Below, piece by piece: positions 41,481-50,172 of a stretch of DNA of 64,000 nucleotides. A program made the translations under genes and the position numbers. The stretch spans positions 124,001 to 188,000 of the forward strand of contig JAHBTJ010000014.1 in NCBI GenBank assembly GCA_019638595.1, given 5' to 3'. Source of the stretch: Chitinophagaceae bacterium (lineage in GTDB: Bacteria; Bacteroidota; Bacteroidia; Chitinophagales; Chitinophagaceae). Under the pieces are notes generated by a model that was not told the DNA's origin, did no database searches, and worked only from the letters and a program-made list of their open reading frames with translations. Numbering within the stretch: the first letter of the stretch is position 1; the number at the start of each line of letters is the position of its first letter.

Positions 41481-44400
41481 TTAGAATTTAATATCCAGCC
41501 CAAAAGAAATGACGCTGTTAAAAGGATAGGTTTGCTCATCCGAACGCTCCCATGTTTCTTCCGGACTGAATGAATTATTCCATGTGTCTTTTGAGAAAGT
41601 GAACAGGTCCTGTCCGCTAACGTATACACGAACATTTTGCATTTTTACTTTCTGAACCACGCTTTGGGGTAGATTATAGGCTAAGGTCAATACCTTGAAT
41701 CTTAAATATGCCAGGTTAACCATCCGCAGGGAAGAATACCTCCAGTCCCAGCTTTTTACTTCATCGGCGCCAACCGACCCTGGTACGATCCGCGGGTACC
41801 GTGCATCAGGATTGTCAGGCGTCCAGGTTTTTCCATAAAAATATTTCAGTGGCTCCATCCATACCTGCCATAACGGTACGCTGATCTCTCCTGTTCTTAC
41901 GCCGCCGCGTTTCCCGATACCCTGTATAAAAACATTCAGATCAAAGCCCTTATAGGACAACCCGATATTGGAGGAATACATATACCGTGGCGTCAGGCTT
42001 CCTAAGTATACCATGTCTCCTTTAGTTCCTTTTGCCAGGTCGCCAAAAGCAGTAATTTTTCCATCCCCGTCAACGTCCCTGAACATTACATCCCCCAGGT
42101 CCAGCTTGGAAGGCACATTGCCTAACTGTTTGTAAGCAGCCAGTTGATCAGCATTTTTAATAATGCCGTCATACTGGTAACCGAAATAAGAATTTAAGGG
42201 ATAGCCCTGCCTTGCAAAGATCAATCCTTCTCCATACGTGTCATTTCCCCTCAGCTCAAGCAGCTTGTTTTTGCTGTCGCTGATGATAGCAGTAACACTG
42301 TACCTGAAATCTCCTACCCGGTCGTTCCATCCTATAGAGAAATCCCAGCCCCTGGTTTCTAACTTGCCCAGGTTGCGTGAAGGAGCAGCGCCTCCCAATG
42401 TTGCCGGCAGCTCATCATTTACCAGCATGTTGTTATTCCGCTTGATATAATAGTCGAAGCTTCCTGTTAATCTCGAATTTAAAAATGCGTAATCAATACC
42501 GATATTCCTTGTTTCGATCGTTTCCCATGTACGGCTTTCCGAAGCGATATTGGACACCGCGCTGGGTAATCCTACTATGGGAGATCCAAGCGGATAATTA
42601 CCGCTGATAGTGATCAGGGGAATATAATCATAGTTACCGAAATTCAATTCCTGGTTACCTGCCCTTCCCCATGACATTCTTAACTTAAGGTCGTCAAAGG
42701 TATTCAGTGATTTTACAAAATTCTCTTCCGATACATTCCAGGCTACCGCTACAGAGGGAAATAAAGCGCTCCAGCGTTTGCTTTCCGCAAATTTTGAGCT
42801 GCCGTCCATCCTGGTGGTAAAATCTACCAGGTATTTTTTGTCAAAAGAATAGCTCAACCGGCCGAAGTAAGACTGCAAAGCCCAGTCGGAAGCGCCGCCG
42901 GTGAAATTGGCATATTCTGTTTTTGACCTGTCTGCAAGGTTTAATGTAAATATTTCATTGCTCACAAAATTATAACCGGTTACAGACTGGCTTTGATAAT
43001 CGTTCACTTCGCGGGAAGCCCCTGCCATTGCATTAATGCGGTGTTTGCTTCCGAAGGATTTACTATAATCCAGGTACGCGGTATAGTTCTGGTAAAGATT
43101 CTTGGAGTTAGAAAACACAGCCCTGTTCGGAACATTTACCACATCAAAAGGACTCCCGTCCCAATTATGCTGGGTGAATGTGGGATGCACTTCCTTTCCA
43201 TCATTAAAGTCTAATATTACGCCTACCTGCCCTATCAGCTTTAACCCTTCAAGCAATTGCAGATTGCCTTTTATATTCCCGGTTAACCTGTATGCATTGG
43301 TAGTGTTTTCGCCACCCTCTGCAAGATACTGAACAGGGTTCCTGAAGCCTCCCTGGTACTTATAATACTGACCTAAAGGATTGTATACCGGAACATAGTT
43401 CCCCATTTGGTTTACAAAATACAGCAACCTGCCGGTTTCGGTAGGCTCAACCGTTGGCTGGCTTTCAAAGCTGGTACGTGTTTCAATGCTGAATTTTTCA
43501 GAAAGCTTATAGTCGTAATTCATTCTCACATTATACCTTTCAGAATGGTTTATTCCATGTTTAAATATTCCATTGTTCTTTTGGTACCCCAGCGAAAGAA
43601 GGTACGAGCTCCTGTCGCCGCCGCCGGATATACCAAGGTTATGCATTTGCTGAAGATCATTTCCATATACGTCTTTGTTCCAGTCGTGATGCTGGTAAAA
43701 CCCGGGATAATTTTCCAGGTATATCAGCCAGCCTGTAGGATCGGGTTCTGCATTCGCCCTGATCTTTGCAAATACTTCATCCGTAACTCCCGGCTGACCT
43801 ACATTTTTCATACCCTCATCATACATTTCAGCATATTGCAGGGTATTGGTACGCGTTTTTAAATACTGAGGTTTCTTTATGCCCACGTTCCCCGAATATG
43901 AAATAACCGGGGGACCTTTTTTTCCTTTTTTAGTAGTAACGATTATCACACCATCGGCGGCACGCGCTCCATAAATGGCAGCAGCGGCATCTTTCAACAC
44001 AGTGATATCCGCGATATCATTCGGATTAATAAGATTGATATCGCCCGGAATACCATCTATAAGAATAAGCGCTTTATTACCGCTAAGCGAAGACGCCCCG
44101 CGTACATCTACCGAATAACCCTCCCGGCCGGGCTTACCGTTGTTCCGGGTAATTGTTACCCCCGGTAAAGCACCCTGTAAGGCATTCATGGCATTGGTGA
44201 GCGGACGGGTCTCGAATGTTTTGCTGTCTACTTTAGATACAGCGCCCGTTAATTCGCCTTTCATTTTAGTTCCATAGCCGATTACTACCACTTCATCAAG
44301 CTTTGTCTCCGAGGGGTATAGCGTTACACTCAGAAGGGAGTTGTCACTCGCTTTTATCTCCTGCTTTTGGTACCCTACAAATTCAAAAACAAGTATATCA

Positions 44401-44639
44401 TTTACAGAAGCGCCGATTGAAAAATTTCCATTGACATCTGTAGTGGCCCCAAGATTGGGCTTACCTTTAACTGTTACAGAAACACTCTGTAATGGATTGT
44501 TGTTCTCATCTTTTACATTTCCTCTGAAAGTTGTTTGTTGAGCAACTAGAAAATTACTAAACAAAAAAAGAAAAAGTAATGATAGTGTAAACCGCGGGGG
44601 AAAAGTTGATCTTTTTTTAATAATAGCCCGATCGTTCAT
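41481..44639 (-). CDS. SusC/RagA-family TonB-dependent outer-membrane transporter
   Basis: 1,052 residues. Signal peptide (RFTLSLLFLFLFSNFLVAQ), an N-terminal carboxypeptidase-regulatory-like domain (FRGNVKDENNNPLQSVSVTV), the TonB-box region (DEVVVIGYGTKMKGELTGAV), plug (NAMNALQGALPGV, VDVRGASSLSGNKALILIDG, AAAIYGARAADGVIIVTTK) and a 22-strand barrel ending in FGLDIKF. There is no N-terminal sigma/anti-sigma signalling (STN) domain, so it is a plain transporter. Imports oligosaccharides with its SusD partner using TonB energy. First core gene of the PUL after DUF5107. Confidence 0.95.
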   Translation of the reverse strand: MNDRAIIKKRSTFPPRFTLSLLFLFLFSNFLVAQQTTFRGNVKDENNNPLQSVSVTVKGKPNLGATTDVNGNFSIGASVNDILVFEFVGYQKQEIKASDNSLLSVTLYPSETKLDEVVVIGYGTKMKGELTGAVSKVDSKTFETRPLTNAMNALQGALPGVTITRNNGKPGREGYSVDVRGASSLSGNKALILIDGIPGDINLINPNDIADITVLKDAAAAIYGARAADGVIIVTTKKGKKGPPVISYSGNVGIKKPQYLKTRTNTLQYAEMYDEGMKNVGQPGVTDEVFAKIRANAEPDPTGWLIYLENYPGFYQHHDWNKDVYGNDLQQMHNLGISGGGDRSSYLLSLGYQKNNGIFKHGINHSERYNVRMNYDYKLSEKFSIETRTSFESQPTVEPTETGRLLYFVNQMGNYVPVYNPLGQYYKYQGGFRNPVQYLAEGGENTTNAYRLTGNIKGNLQLLEGLKLIGQVGVILDFNDGKEVHPTFTQHNWDGSPFDVVNVPNRAVFSNSKNLYQNYTAYLDYSKSFGSKHRINAMAGASREVNDYQSQSVTGYNFVSNEIFTLNLADRSKTEYANFTGGASDWALQSYFGRLSYSFDKKYLVDFTTRMDGSSKFAESKRWSALFPSVAVAWNVSEENFVKSLNTFDDLKLRMSWGRAGNQELNFGNYDYIPLITISGNYPLGSPIVGLPSAVSNIASESRTWETIETRNIGIDYAFLNSRLTGSFDYYIKRNNNMLVNDELPATLGGAAPSRNLGKLETRGWDFSIGWNDRVGDFRYSVTAIISDSKNKLLELRGNDTYGEGLIFARQGYPLNSYFGYQYDGIIKNADQLAAYKQLGNVPSKLDLGDVMFRDVDGDGKITAFGDLAKGTKGDMVYLGSLTPRYMYSSNIGLSYKGFDLNVFIQGIGKRGGVRTGEISVPLWQVWMEPLKYFYGKTWTPDNPDARYPRIVPGSVGADEVKSWDWRYSSLRMVNLAYLRFKVLTLAYNLPQSVVQKVKMQNVRVYVSGQDLFTFSKDTWNNSFSPEETWERSDEQTYPFNSVISFGLDIKF

Positions 44640-44680
44640 GACAGCAAAAGTTTTAGTCGTTAATGGAGGGATTGAATATC

Positions 44681-44688
44681 CAAATTTA
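44681..44688 (-). promoter_or_regulatory. Minus-7 promoter element of the susC-like gene
   Basis: TAAATTTG on the minus strand, a perfect TAnnTTTG about 40 bases before the ATG. No TTTG is found at the right distance upstream, which fits an activator-dependent promoter (AraC regulator nearby; inference). Confidence 0.45.
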
Positions 44689-44767
44689 TATTTATCCTGG
44701 TGCTCTGTTGATGGATGATCTTTGGTGTTTAATGGATTATTTTACGGTAGTGATAAAATTTAATGAT

Positions 44768-47700
44768 TTAGCTAACACTATTTTCTTTACAGTTTTTAAC
44801 ATGAACAAGTACTCCCTGGTGGTTCTTATCCAACTGCAGGGCCTGCCCGAAGAGTGCCGATGCCTTATTGATATGATCAACCCCCAAACCAAGATTTCCC
44901 AGGGCCATTAAATAATAGCAATGCACTTTATTCAATATATTCAAATCTGTATCAAACACTAACAAGCCGGGAAGCGAAACAGCAAAATAATCTATGCTGA
45001 TATTATCGTTAATATGCTGTTCCCCGAAGGATATAAGGCTTTTAAAAATTACTGTGGCCTTTCCGGGATTGTTCAATTTTAACCATGCCAATCCCTGGTA
45101 AAATATTTTATCGGGTTGGGGATCATTATAAAAAACAGCCTGGGTGGGTTCGCTGATGCCCCGGGCCGCCATCCTGTAATACTGATCAGCTTTTTCTTCA
45201 TTTCCCAGCTTTTCATACACTATCCCTTTCCAGTAATGAATATCATTTTCCTGCGCTCCGGCCAGCTTTCCTTCACCCAGGTTAGATGGATAACTTTCTG
45301 CCTGGTTCAGCAGTTGCAATGCTTCTTCATATTTACCTGTACCGGCTGCTTGCTTCGCAAGCTCAAGGTGGCAGATAATATGTTGCTGGATCACCTTACC
45401 TTCCCCTCCCTCCCAGGGATGGAATATATGTACACTTAAAAGCTCTTTTGCTTTTGTATAATCTTCCGATTGATTATACAAGGTTATTCTTTCCAGGTAA
45501 AGGTCATCCCGCTGCTCAACCAGCGGCAAATATTTATTCAAAAACGCAAGCCTTTCTGCATGACCCCTGTTCAGCCTTTTATACAATTGATCTAACTCCA
45601 TCAATACACGGGCATCTGTTTCATCTAACGAAAAAGCCTTTTCCATAGATCGTAATGCTTTACCGGCATCGTTGCGCTTATTGTAATAGGCCAATGAAAG
45701 ATTGCGGTGTACTGTTGGAAAACCATCATTTATCCTTACCGACTGCTCCCAGCATTCAATAGCTTCATCGTATTGCCTTTTATCGAACCAGAAATTACCG
45801 AGGTAATAATATGCTTTTGCATCGCCGGGGTTCAATGCTATTGCTTTCTGAAAAACAGGAACATCTTCTATTTTATTGGGAAAAACAAATGCTGGCGAAA
45901 GCGATGCCGCTCTTTGATAATATCCATTTGCCAGCGCTGTATTGCCTGACAGCGAGGCGAACCAGCCAAGATAGTATTCAACCAAAGTGTTTTTATCATC
46001 ATGTGTTTTGTAGATAGAAAGAAGCTGCATCGCTTCTTCATAAAGCCCTGCGTGCGCATAATCAAAAGCGTACTCTGTAAAATTATTCGCATTATTCCTG
46101 CTGATATTTTTCAGGTGATCTAATACATCATTGGCAGCCTGCTCACATTCCTTTTCATTTATCAGTAAAATATACTTTTCAAATAAGCAGCCAAAATTGA
46201 AAGGATCCAATGCCAGCGACTCATCAATACAAGCCTGTGCCTTTTTATGTTGATTGAGCTTACGGAGAATAAAAGCCCTGGCGTGCCTTGCCGTATGACT
46301 GTGATGGTTCTTCACCAGGGATTTCTCAATAAACTCCAGTGCCGTTTCATACGCTTTATTCAGTGTGGCAATTCTTGCGAGGTTTAAATAGCCTGCATGC
46401 TGCCAGGCATCATTCCAGGTACTCTTATAAAAAGCATCGTAAGCTTCCTCTTTTTTATTTTGCATGAGGAGCGACCACCCCAGGTTGTAATAAGCCTCAC
46501 CATCGTAGGGGTTGGGATTACGCTGTGTGATCGTTTCAATCGCTTTTTTGAAAAATGGTTCTGCTTTGGCAAAGCATCCCCGTCTCAAATACCACAGTCC
46601 CATCGCATTATTATTACGTGCATCTTTGGGATCTCTCCTCAATGCTTCTTCATAATAGTCGGTTGGCTTATACGTAGCGTGCCGGTATTGTTCCAGGTGC
46701 TGCCCGGTTAAAAATAATTGTTCATTATTTTCCACCCCGGCTGGTCGTTTCGCGGGTTGCGCAGGAGAAGGAACAGGCTGCTCAACATATTTTTCTTCCT
46801 GGTAACTTACCAGCTCTTTGCCTGTAGCCAGGTCGGTGACTACCAATTTTATTTTTTCCGGCAGTATATCGTCAGCAAGTGTAATTTTTTTTCGATAAGG
46901 ATTTTCAGGAGAGGAAGAAACCGTTTCAGTAAACAAAATCGCTTTACGCTTTAGCAGCTCAACCCTGATTTTTTCGTACACCGATGTAACATACAATATG
47001 ATCTCTGCCCCCCTGCCATTTATTTCAAGGTTGACCGCGGCTTCTTTAGTGGCATTTTTTACCATACCCACCTCACGGTAAGGCATAAAATATTGCACAA
47101 AAGTTTTTTCCTCGTAAGGCTGTATCCACGAAAAGTCAGGCTGGTTATCCGTATAAACACCGGTCATTAATTCTATGTATGGACCGTCTTCATCGGTGAG
47201 GTTCTCATCCCACGTGCGGCCAAACTCACCATTTCCCCAGGTCCATTGCTTTTTACCGGGTGCAATATGGTGATCGGCCACATGCAATAAGCCGCCTTTG
47301 CTGTCGTGCTCATATCCACCCATAAAATTATATTTCGAGCTTACCGCCATATACGAAGTAGGCACAGGAATATTTTTATATCTTGAAATATCTGTTCCGG
47401 GCGCATAATCCACTTTATAATAAACGCCTTTGGCTATAGGAAAAGAGGATACATCTCTTTTACCATGATCAAAAACCGCGTGCACATCCGGTGGAAAAAC
47501 GGATTGATAATGATCGTTCACTTTAACAGCGGGGTTAGCCCACCATAAAAAAGTTTGCGGAAACGGCGTGCGGTTATACAGCTTCCCTTTTATTTCTATA
47601 TACGCTTTACCGGGATATACTGTGAAGCCGGCCATACCCTTGGTTCTGAACATTCGCTCCACTTCGTTTACCCACACTGTTTTGCTGCCATCCTCATTTT

Positions 47701-48115
47701 CCGCAATCGTACAGTCTACAGGTTCAAATGTAGAAGGCCGGTGATGCTGCGGCCAGTTAAACTCTATGCCACCGGAGATCCAGGGGCCGGTAAGCCCTAC
47801 CAATGCCGGTTTGATCACCTGGTTATAATAAATAAAATGCCTTTGTTTCACTTTATCATAGGCCATTTGTATCCTGCCTCCCAGCTCAGGGAGGATCATT
47901 ATTTTTATATAATTATTTTCCAGGAAGACAGCCTTGTACGTTTTAGCAATTTTATGATCTTCTATTTTTTCTATAACGGCGTAAGGATATACCACACCGC
48001 TGCTGCCCTGGTAAACTCTTCTTTCGAGGAACATAGGGTTTTTCTCCGGGAGCCCTGTGGGATAGGTTGGAATGTCAACATCCGCTACCCATGCTTTTAC
48101 TTCTCCGTGATTCAT
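44768..48115 (-). CDS. DUF5107 domain protein with C-terminal tetratricopeptide repeats
   Basis: 1,115 residues, no signal peptide. Residues about 1-370 are DUF5107, a beta-sandwich family resembling carbohydrate-binding or mutarotase-like folds (MILPELGGRIQMAYDK, ISGGIEFNWPQHHRPSTFEP, NRTPFPQTFLWWANPAVKV). A linker follows with a Pro-rich PVPSPAQPAKRPAG segment, then about ten or more TPR units from residue 490 (NAMGLWYLRRGCFAKAEPFF, YYLGNFWFDKRQYDEAIECW). DUF5107-TPR proteins are common in glycan loci; their reaction is not known to me. The gene heads the PUL, 128 bases before SusC, and diverges from the AraC regulator. TAATTTTG at 48152-48145 is a possible minus-7 element. Confidence 0.82.
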   Translation of the reverse strand: MNHGEVKAWVADVDIPTYPTGLPEKNPMFLERRVYQGSSGVVYPYAVIEKIEDHKIAKTYKAVFLENNYIKIMILPELGGRIQMAYDKVKQRHFIYYNQVIKPALVGLTGPWISGGIEFNWPQHHRPSTFEPVDCTIAENEDGSKTVWVNEVERMFRTKGMAGFTVYPGKAYIEIKGKLYNRTPFPQTFLWWANPAVKVNDHYQSVFPPDVHAVFDHGKRDVSSFPIAKGVYYKVDYAPGTDISRYKNIPVPTSYMAVSSKYNFMGGYEHDSKGGLLHVADHHIAPGKKQWTWGNGEFGRTWDENLTDEDGPYIELMTGVYTDNQPDFSWIQPYEEKTFVQYFMPYREVGMVKNATKEAAVNLEINGRGAEIILYVTSVYEKIRVELLKRKAILFTETVSSSPENPYRKKITLADDILPEKIKLVVTDLATGKELVSYQEEKYVEQPVPSPAQPAKRPAGVENNEQLFLTGQHLEQYRHATYKPTDYYEEALRRDPKDARNNNAMGLWYLRRGCFAKAEPFFKKAIETITQRNPNPYDGEAYYNLGWSLLMQNKKEEAYDAFYKSTWNDAWQHAGYLNLARIATLNKAYETALEFIEKSLVKNHHSHTARHARAFILRKLNQHKKAQACIDESLALDPFNFGCLFEKYILLINEKECEQAANDVLDHLKNISRNNANNFTEYAFDYAHAGLYEEAMQLLSIYKTHDDKNTLVEYYLGWFASLSGNTALANGYYQRAASLSPAFVFPNKIEDVPVFQKAIALNPGDAKAYYYLGNFWFDKRQYDEAIECWEQSVRINDGFPTVHRNLSLAYYNKRNDAGKALRSMEKAFSLDETDARVLMELDQLYKRLNRGHAERLAFLNKYLPLVEQRDDLYLERITLYNQSEDYTKAKELLSVHIFHPWEGGEGKVIQQHIICHLELAKQAAGTGKYEEALQLLNQAESYPSNLGEGKLAGAQENDIHYWKGIVYEKLGNEEKADQYYRMAARGISEPTQAVFYNDPQPDKIFYQGLAWLKLNNPGKATVIFKSLISFGEQHINDNISIDYFAVSLPGLLVFDTDLNILNKVHCYYLMALGNLGLGVDHINKASALFGQALQLDKNHQGVLVHVKNCKENSVS

Positions 48116-48195
48116 AGCAAGACACGTTTATTGTTAGTTATGTTCAAAATTATTCCATCACTGCAGCTTATTTGATGGAGTAACGCTCGGTTCAG

Positions 48196-49128
48196 ATGGA
48201 CTTTTTTACTATTTTTAAACCACATTCCTCAAATATGGAGCTTAGCATAAAAAAGAAAGAAGGTTTCCAGGGGCAAAAGCTGATCGTGATCCCGAAGCAG
48301 GTCATTAACAGTAAATGTGTAAGAAATGAGATGATCAACAGCCTGTATATTACAGATATCGGGTATTATCCGAAAGCAAGATATCATTATATGGAGCGGG
48401 CAAACGGCGCGGAGCAAAATATATTGATCTACTGCCATGATGGTAAAGGAAATGCTATTATACGGAATAAAGAATATAAGCTGCAATCAGACGATTTTAT
48501 TATTATCCCGGGCGGCATGCCCCATTCTTATACTGCTGATGAAAAAGATCCGTGGAGCATTTACTGGATCCATTTTAAAGGAACCATTGCTAACAAAATC
48601 GCAACTAATATTGAAAAGCGGAATGGTTTGAAAGGTGCTATCCGGTTCAAGGAAAAAACCATTCACCTGTTCAATGAAATTTACGCGCAATTAGAGAAGG
48701 GATATTCCAAAGACAACCTGATCTGTGCCAATATGTGCCTGTCGCATTTTTTCTCCACATTTCTTTTTAATGACAAATATGATATTTCGGGTAAATTAAG
48801 CAATAAGGATACCGTTGATCTTGCCATAGATTTCCTGAGCAAACACACGGCAAGTGTTCTGTCGCTGGAAGATATAGCCAGCGAAGTAAACCTGTCTCCT
48901 TCACATCTCTCCTATTTGTTTAAAAAGAAAACGGGCTTTTCCCCGATGGAATACTTTAACCATTTAAAAGTTCAGATGGCCTGCCAGTACCTGCTTTTTA
49001 CCACGCTACGCATCAAAGAGATCTCGCAGGAAGTAGGTATAGAAGACCAATACTATTTTTCAAGAATGTTCAGGAAAGTAATGGGAATGTCGCCTAATGA
49101 ATACAGGGGAAGGAAAAATGCCAGTTAG
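48196..49128 (+). CDS. AraC-family transcriptional regulator with N-terminal sugar-sensing cupin
   Basis: 310 residues (an alternative ATG at 48235 would give 297 and is equally plausible). Residues about 45-130 form the AraC cupin (LIYCHDGKGNAIIR, FIIIPGGMPHSYTADE, WSIYWIHFKG). Residues about 215-308 hold two helix-turn-helix motifs (EDIASEVNLSPSHLSYLFKK and IKEISQEVGIEDQYYFSRMF) and the signature FRKVMGMSPNEYR. Divergent from the DUF5107 gene with an 80-base gap, so it most likely controls the PUL in response to a sugar. Most Bacteroidota PULs use a hybrid two-component system or sigma/anti-sigma pair, so AraC control is a minority pattern. Confidence 0.9.
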   Translation: MDFFTIFKPHSSNMELSIKKKEGFQGQKLIVIPKQVINSKCVRNEMINSLYITDIGYYPKARYHYMERANGAEQNILIYCHDGKGNAIIRNKEYKLQSDDFIIIPGGMPHSYTADEKDPWSIYWIHFKGTIANKIATNIEKRNGLKGAIRFKEKTIHLFNEIYAQLEKGYSKDNLICANMCLSHFFSTFLFNDKYDISGKLSNKDTVDLAIDFLSKHTASVLSLEDIASEVNLSPSHLSYLFKKKTGFSPMEYFNHLKVQMACQYLLFTTLRIKEISQEVGIEDQYYFSRMFRKVMGMSPNEYRGRKNAS

Positions 49129-49186
49129 ATTTACCTTCGGTGAGAATAGTTCTCCTTCGCGCAAGAGCAATTAAAGTATAGTCCTG

Positions 49187-50158
49187 TTATAGCCTGAATA
49201 ATTTTTTTGCATTTTCATAAAGGAGCTTTCGTTCTACTTGTTTATTGACCGAAAAGTTCCTGATGGTCTGTATATCTACAGCACCAGAGCATTTGCCCGA
49301 TGCCACCGTACCAAAAATGTCTTCACAATCACTGCCGTATAACAATTTGTCCTGGTGCTTTTCGAGAAATGCTCTTGCGTGGGCTTCATCGCGGGTAAGA
49401 GCATTCAATCCTGATCCTGCAGACAGGTCGCCGTACATATTGGGATAATCACTCAGGTAACGGTCGGTAATACCACCGGGAGTAACCGCAGTTTTGGGAT
49501 AAAGCACGGATTGATCGGTATGATCTTTATCAATATTGGCCCACCAGGTTTGCGCATGACCAATAAAATTCACTGCGGGATATTGTTCCAGTATCTTATA
49601 AAAGCGATCGAAGCCGTGATTGTACATCCCGTGCTGCCAGTGCATTAATACGGGAACCTCATACTGCTGCGCCAACCGGTATATTGTATGCATCTCCGGC
49701 GAATCGCATTCCACCCCAAATTTCAATTCACCTATTATAACAGCCCCCAGCTTCAGGTATTTTTCAATTTCGTAAGCCGCGTCTGAAGCATCCGGCACCG
49801 CACAGGCGCCAAACCTGAAATGCTTTTTATGCTCTTTGGCAAACAGATAACATTCCGCATTACCTCCCGCCTGCGCCTGCAGTCCATTAGCTATACCCTG
49901 GTGGGTAGAAGCAGTATTGGCAGGTCTGCCGGAAGGAAGCAGGATGGTGGTAGTAACTCCCATTGCTTCCTGGTGAGCTGCCATTTGTTCGTCTGTGCGT
50001 GCATGATAGTGGATGTGCTGATGAATGTCAATGACCGGCTCTTTTTTCTTTGCGGCAGCATCGGCAGCAAGATCAAACGGCAGCGCGCTACCAATGGCAA
50101 GAACGCCTGTGCGCGCCAGGAACCGGCGGCGGGAACTGCTATGAAAGATTGTACTCAT
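49187..50158 (-). CDS. Exported metal-dependent amidohydrolase (TIM-barrel, PF04909 type)
   Basis: 323 residues. A twin-arginine signal (SSRRRFLARTGVLAIGSALP) is followed by the amidohydrolase-2 barrel: HxH metal motif in VIDIHQHIHYH, VLMHWQHG, FIGHAQTWW and the late Asp in LLYGSDCEDIFG. Relatives include lactonases and decarboxylases acting on sugar acids or pyrone dicarboxylates. It begins 14 bases after the esterase gene stop, forming a pair, and is convergent with the AraC gene. Possibly acts on sugar lactones or esters made by the neighbour; this is inference. Confidence 0.85.
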   Translation of the reverse strand: MSTIFHSSSRRRFLARTGVLAIGSALPFDLAADAAAKKKEPVIDIHQHIHYHARTDEQMAAHQEAMGVTTTILLPSGRPANTASTHQGIANGLQAQAGGNAECYLFAKEHKKHFRFGACAVPDASDAAYEIEKYLKLGAVIIGELKFGVECDSPEMHTIYRLAQQYEVPVLMHWQHGMYNHGFDRFYKILEQYPAVNFIGHAQTWWANIDKDHTDQSVLYPKTAVTPGGITDRYLSDYPNMYGDLSAGSGLNALTRDEAHARAFLEKHQDKLLYGSDCEDIFGTVASGKCSGAVDIQTIRNFSVNKQVERKLLYENAKKLFRL

Positions 50159-50172
50159 TGGTTGGTTATTTT

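Noticed and set aside
47555-48175. 206-residue open frame on the plus strand opposite the DUF5107 gene
   Set aside because: It is fully antisense to a well-supported domain, has biased composition and no recognisable motif.
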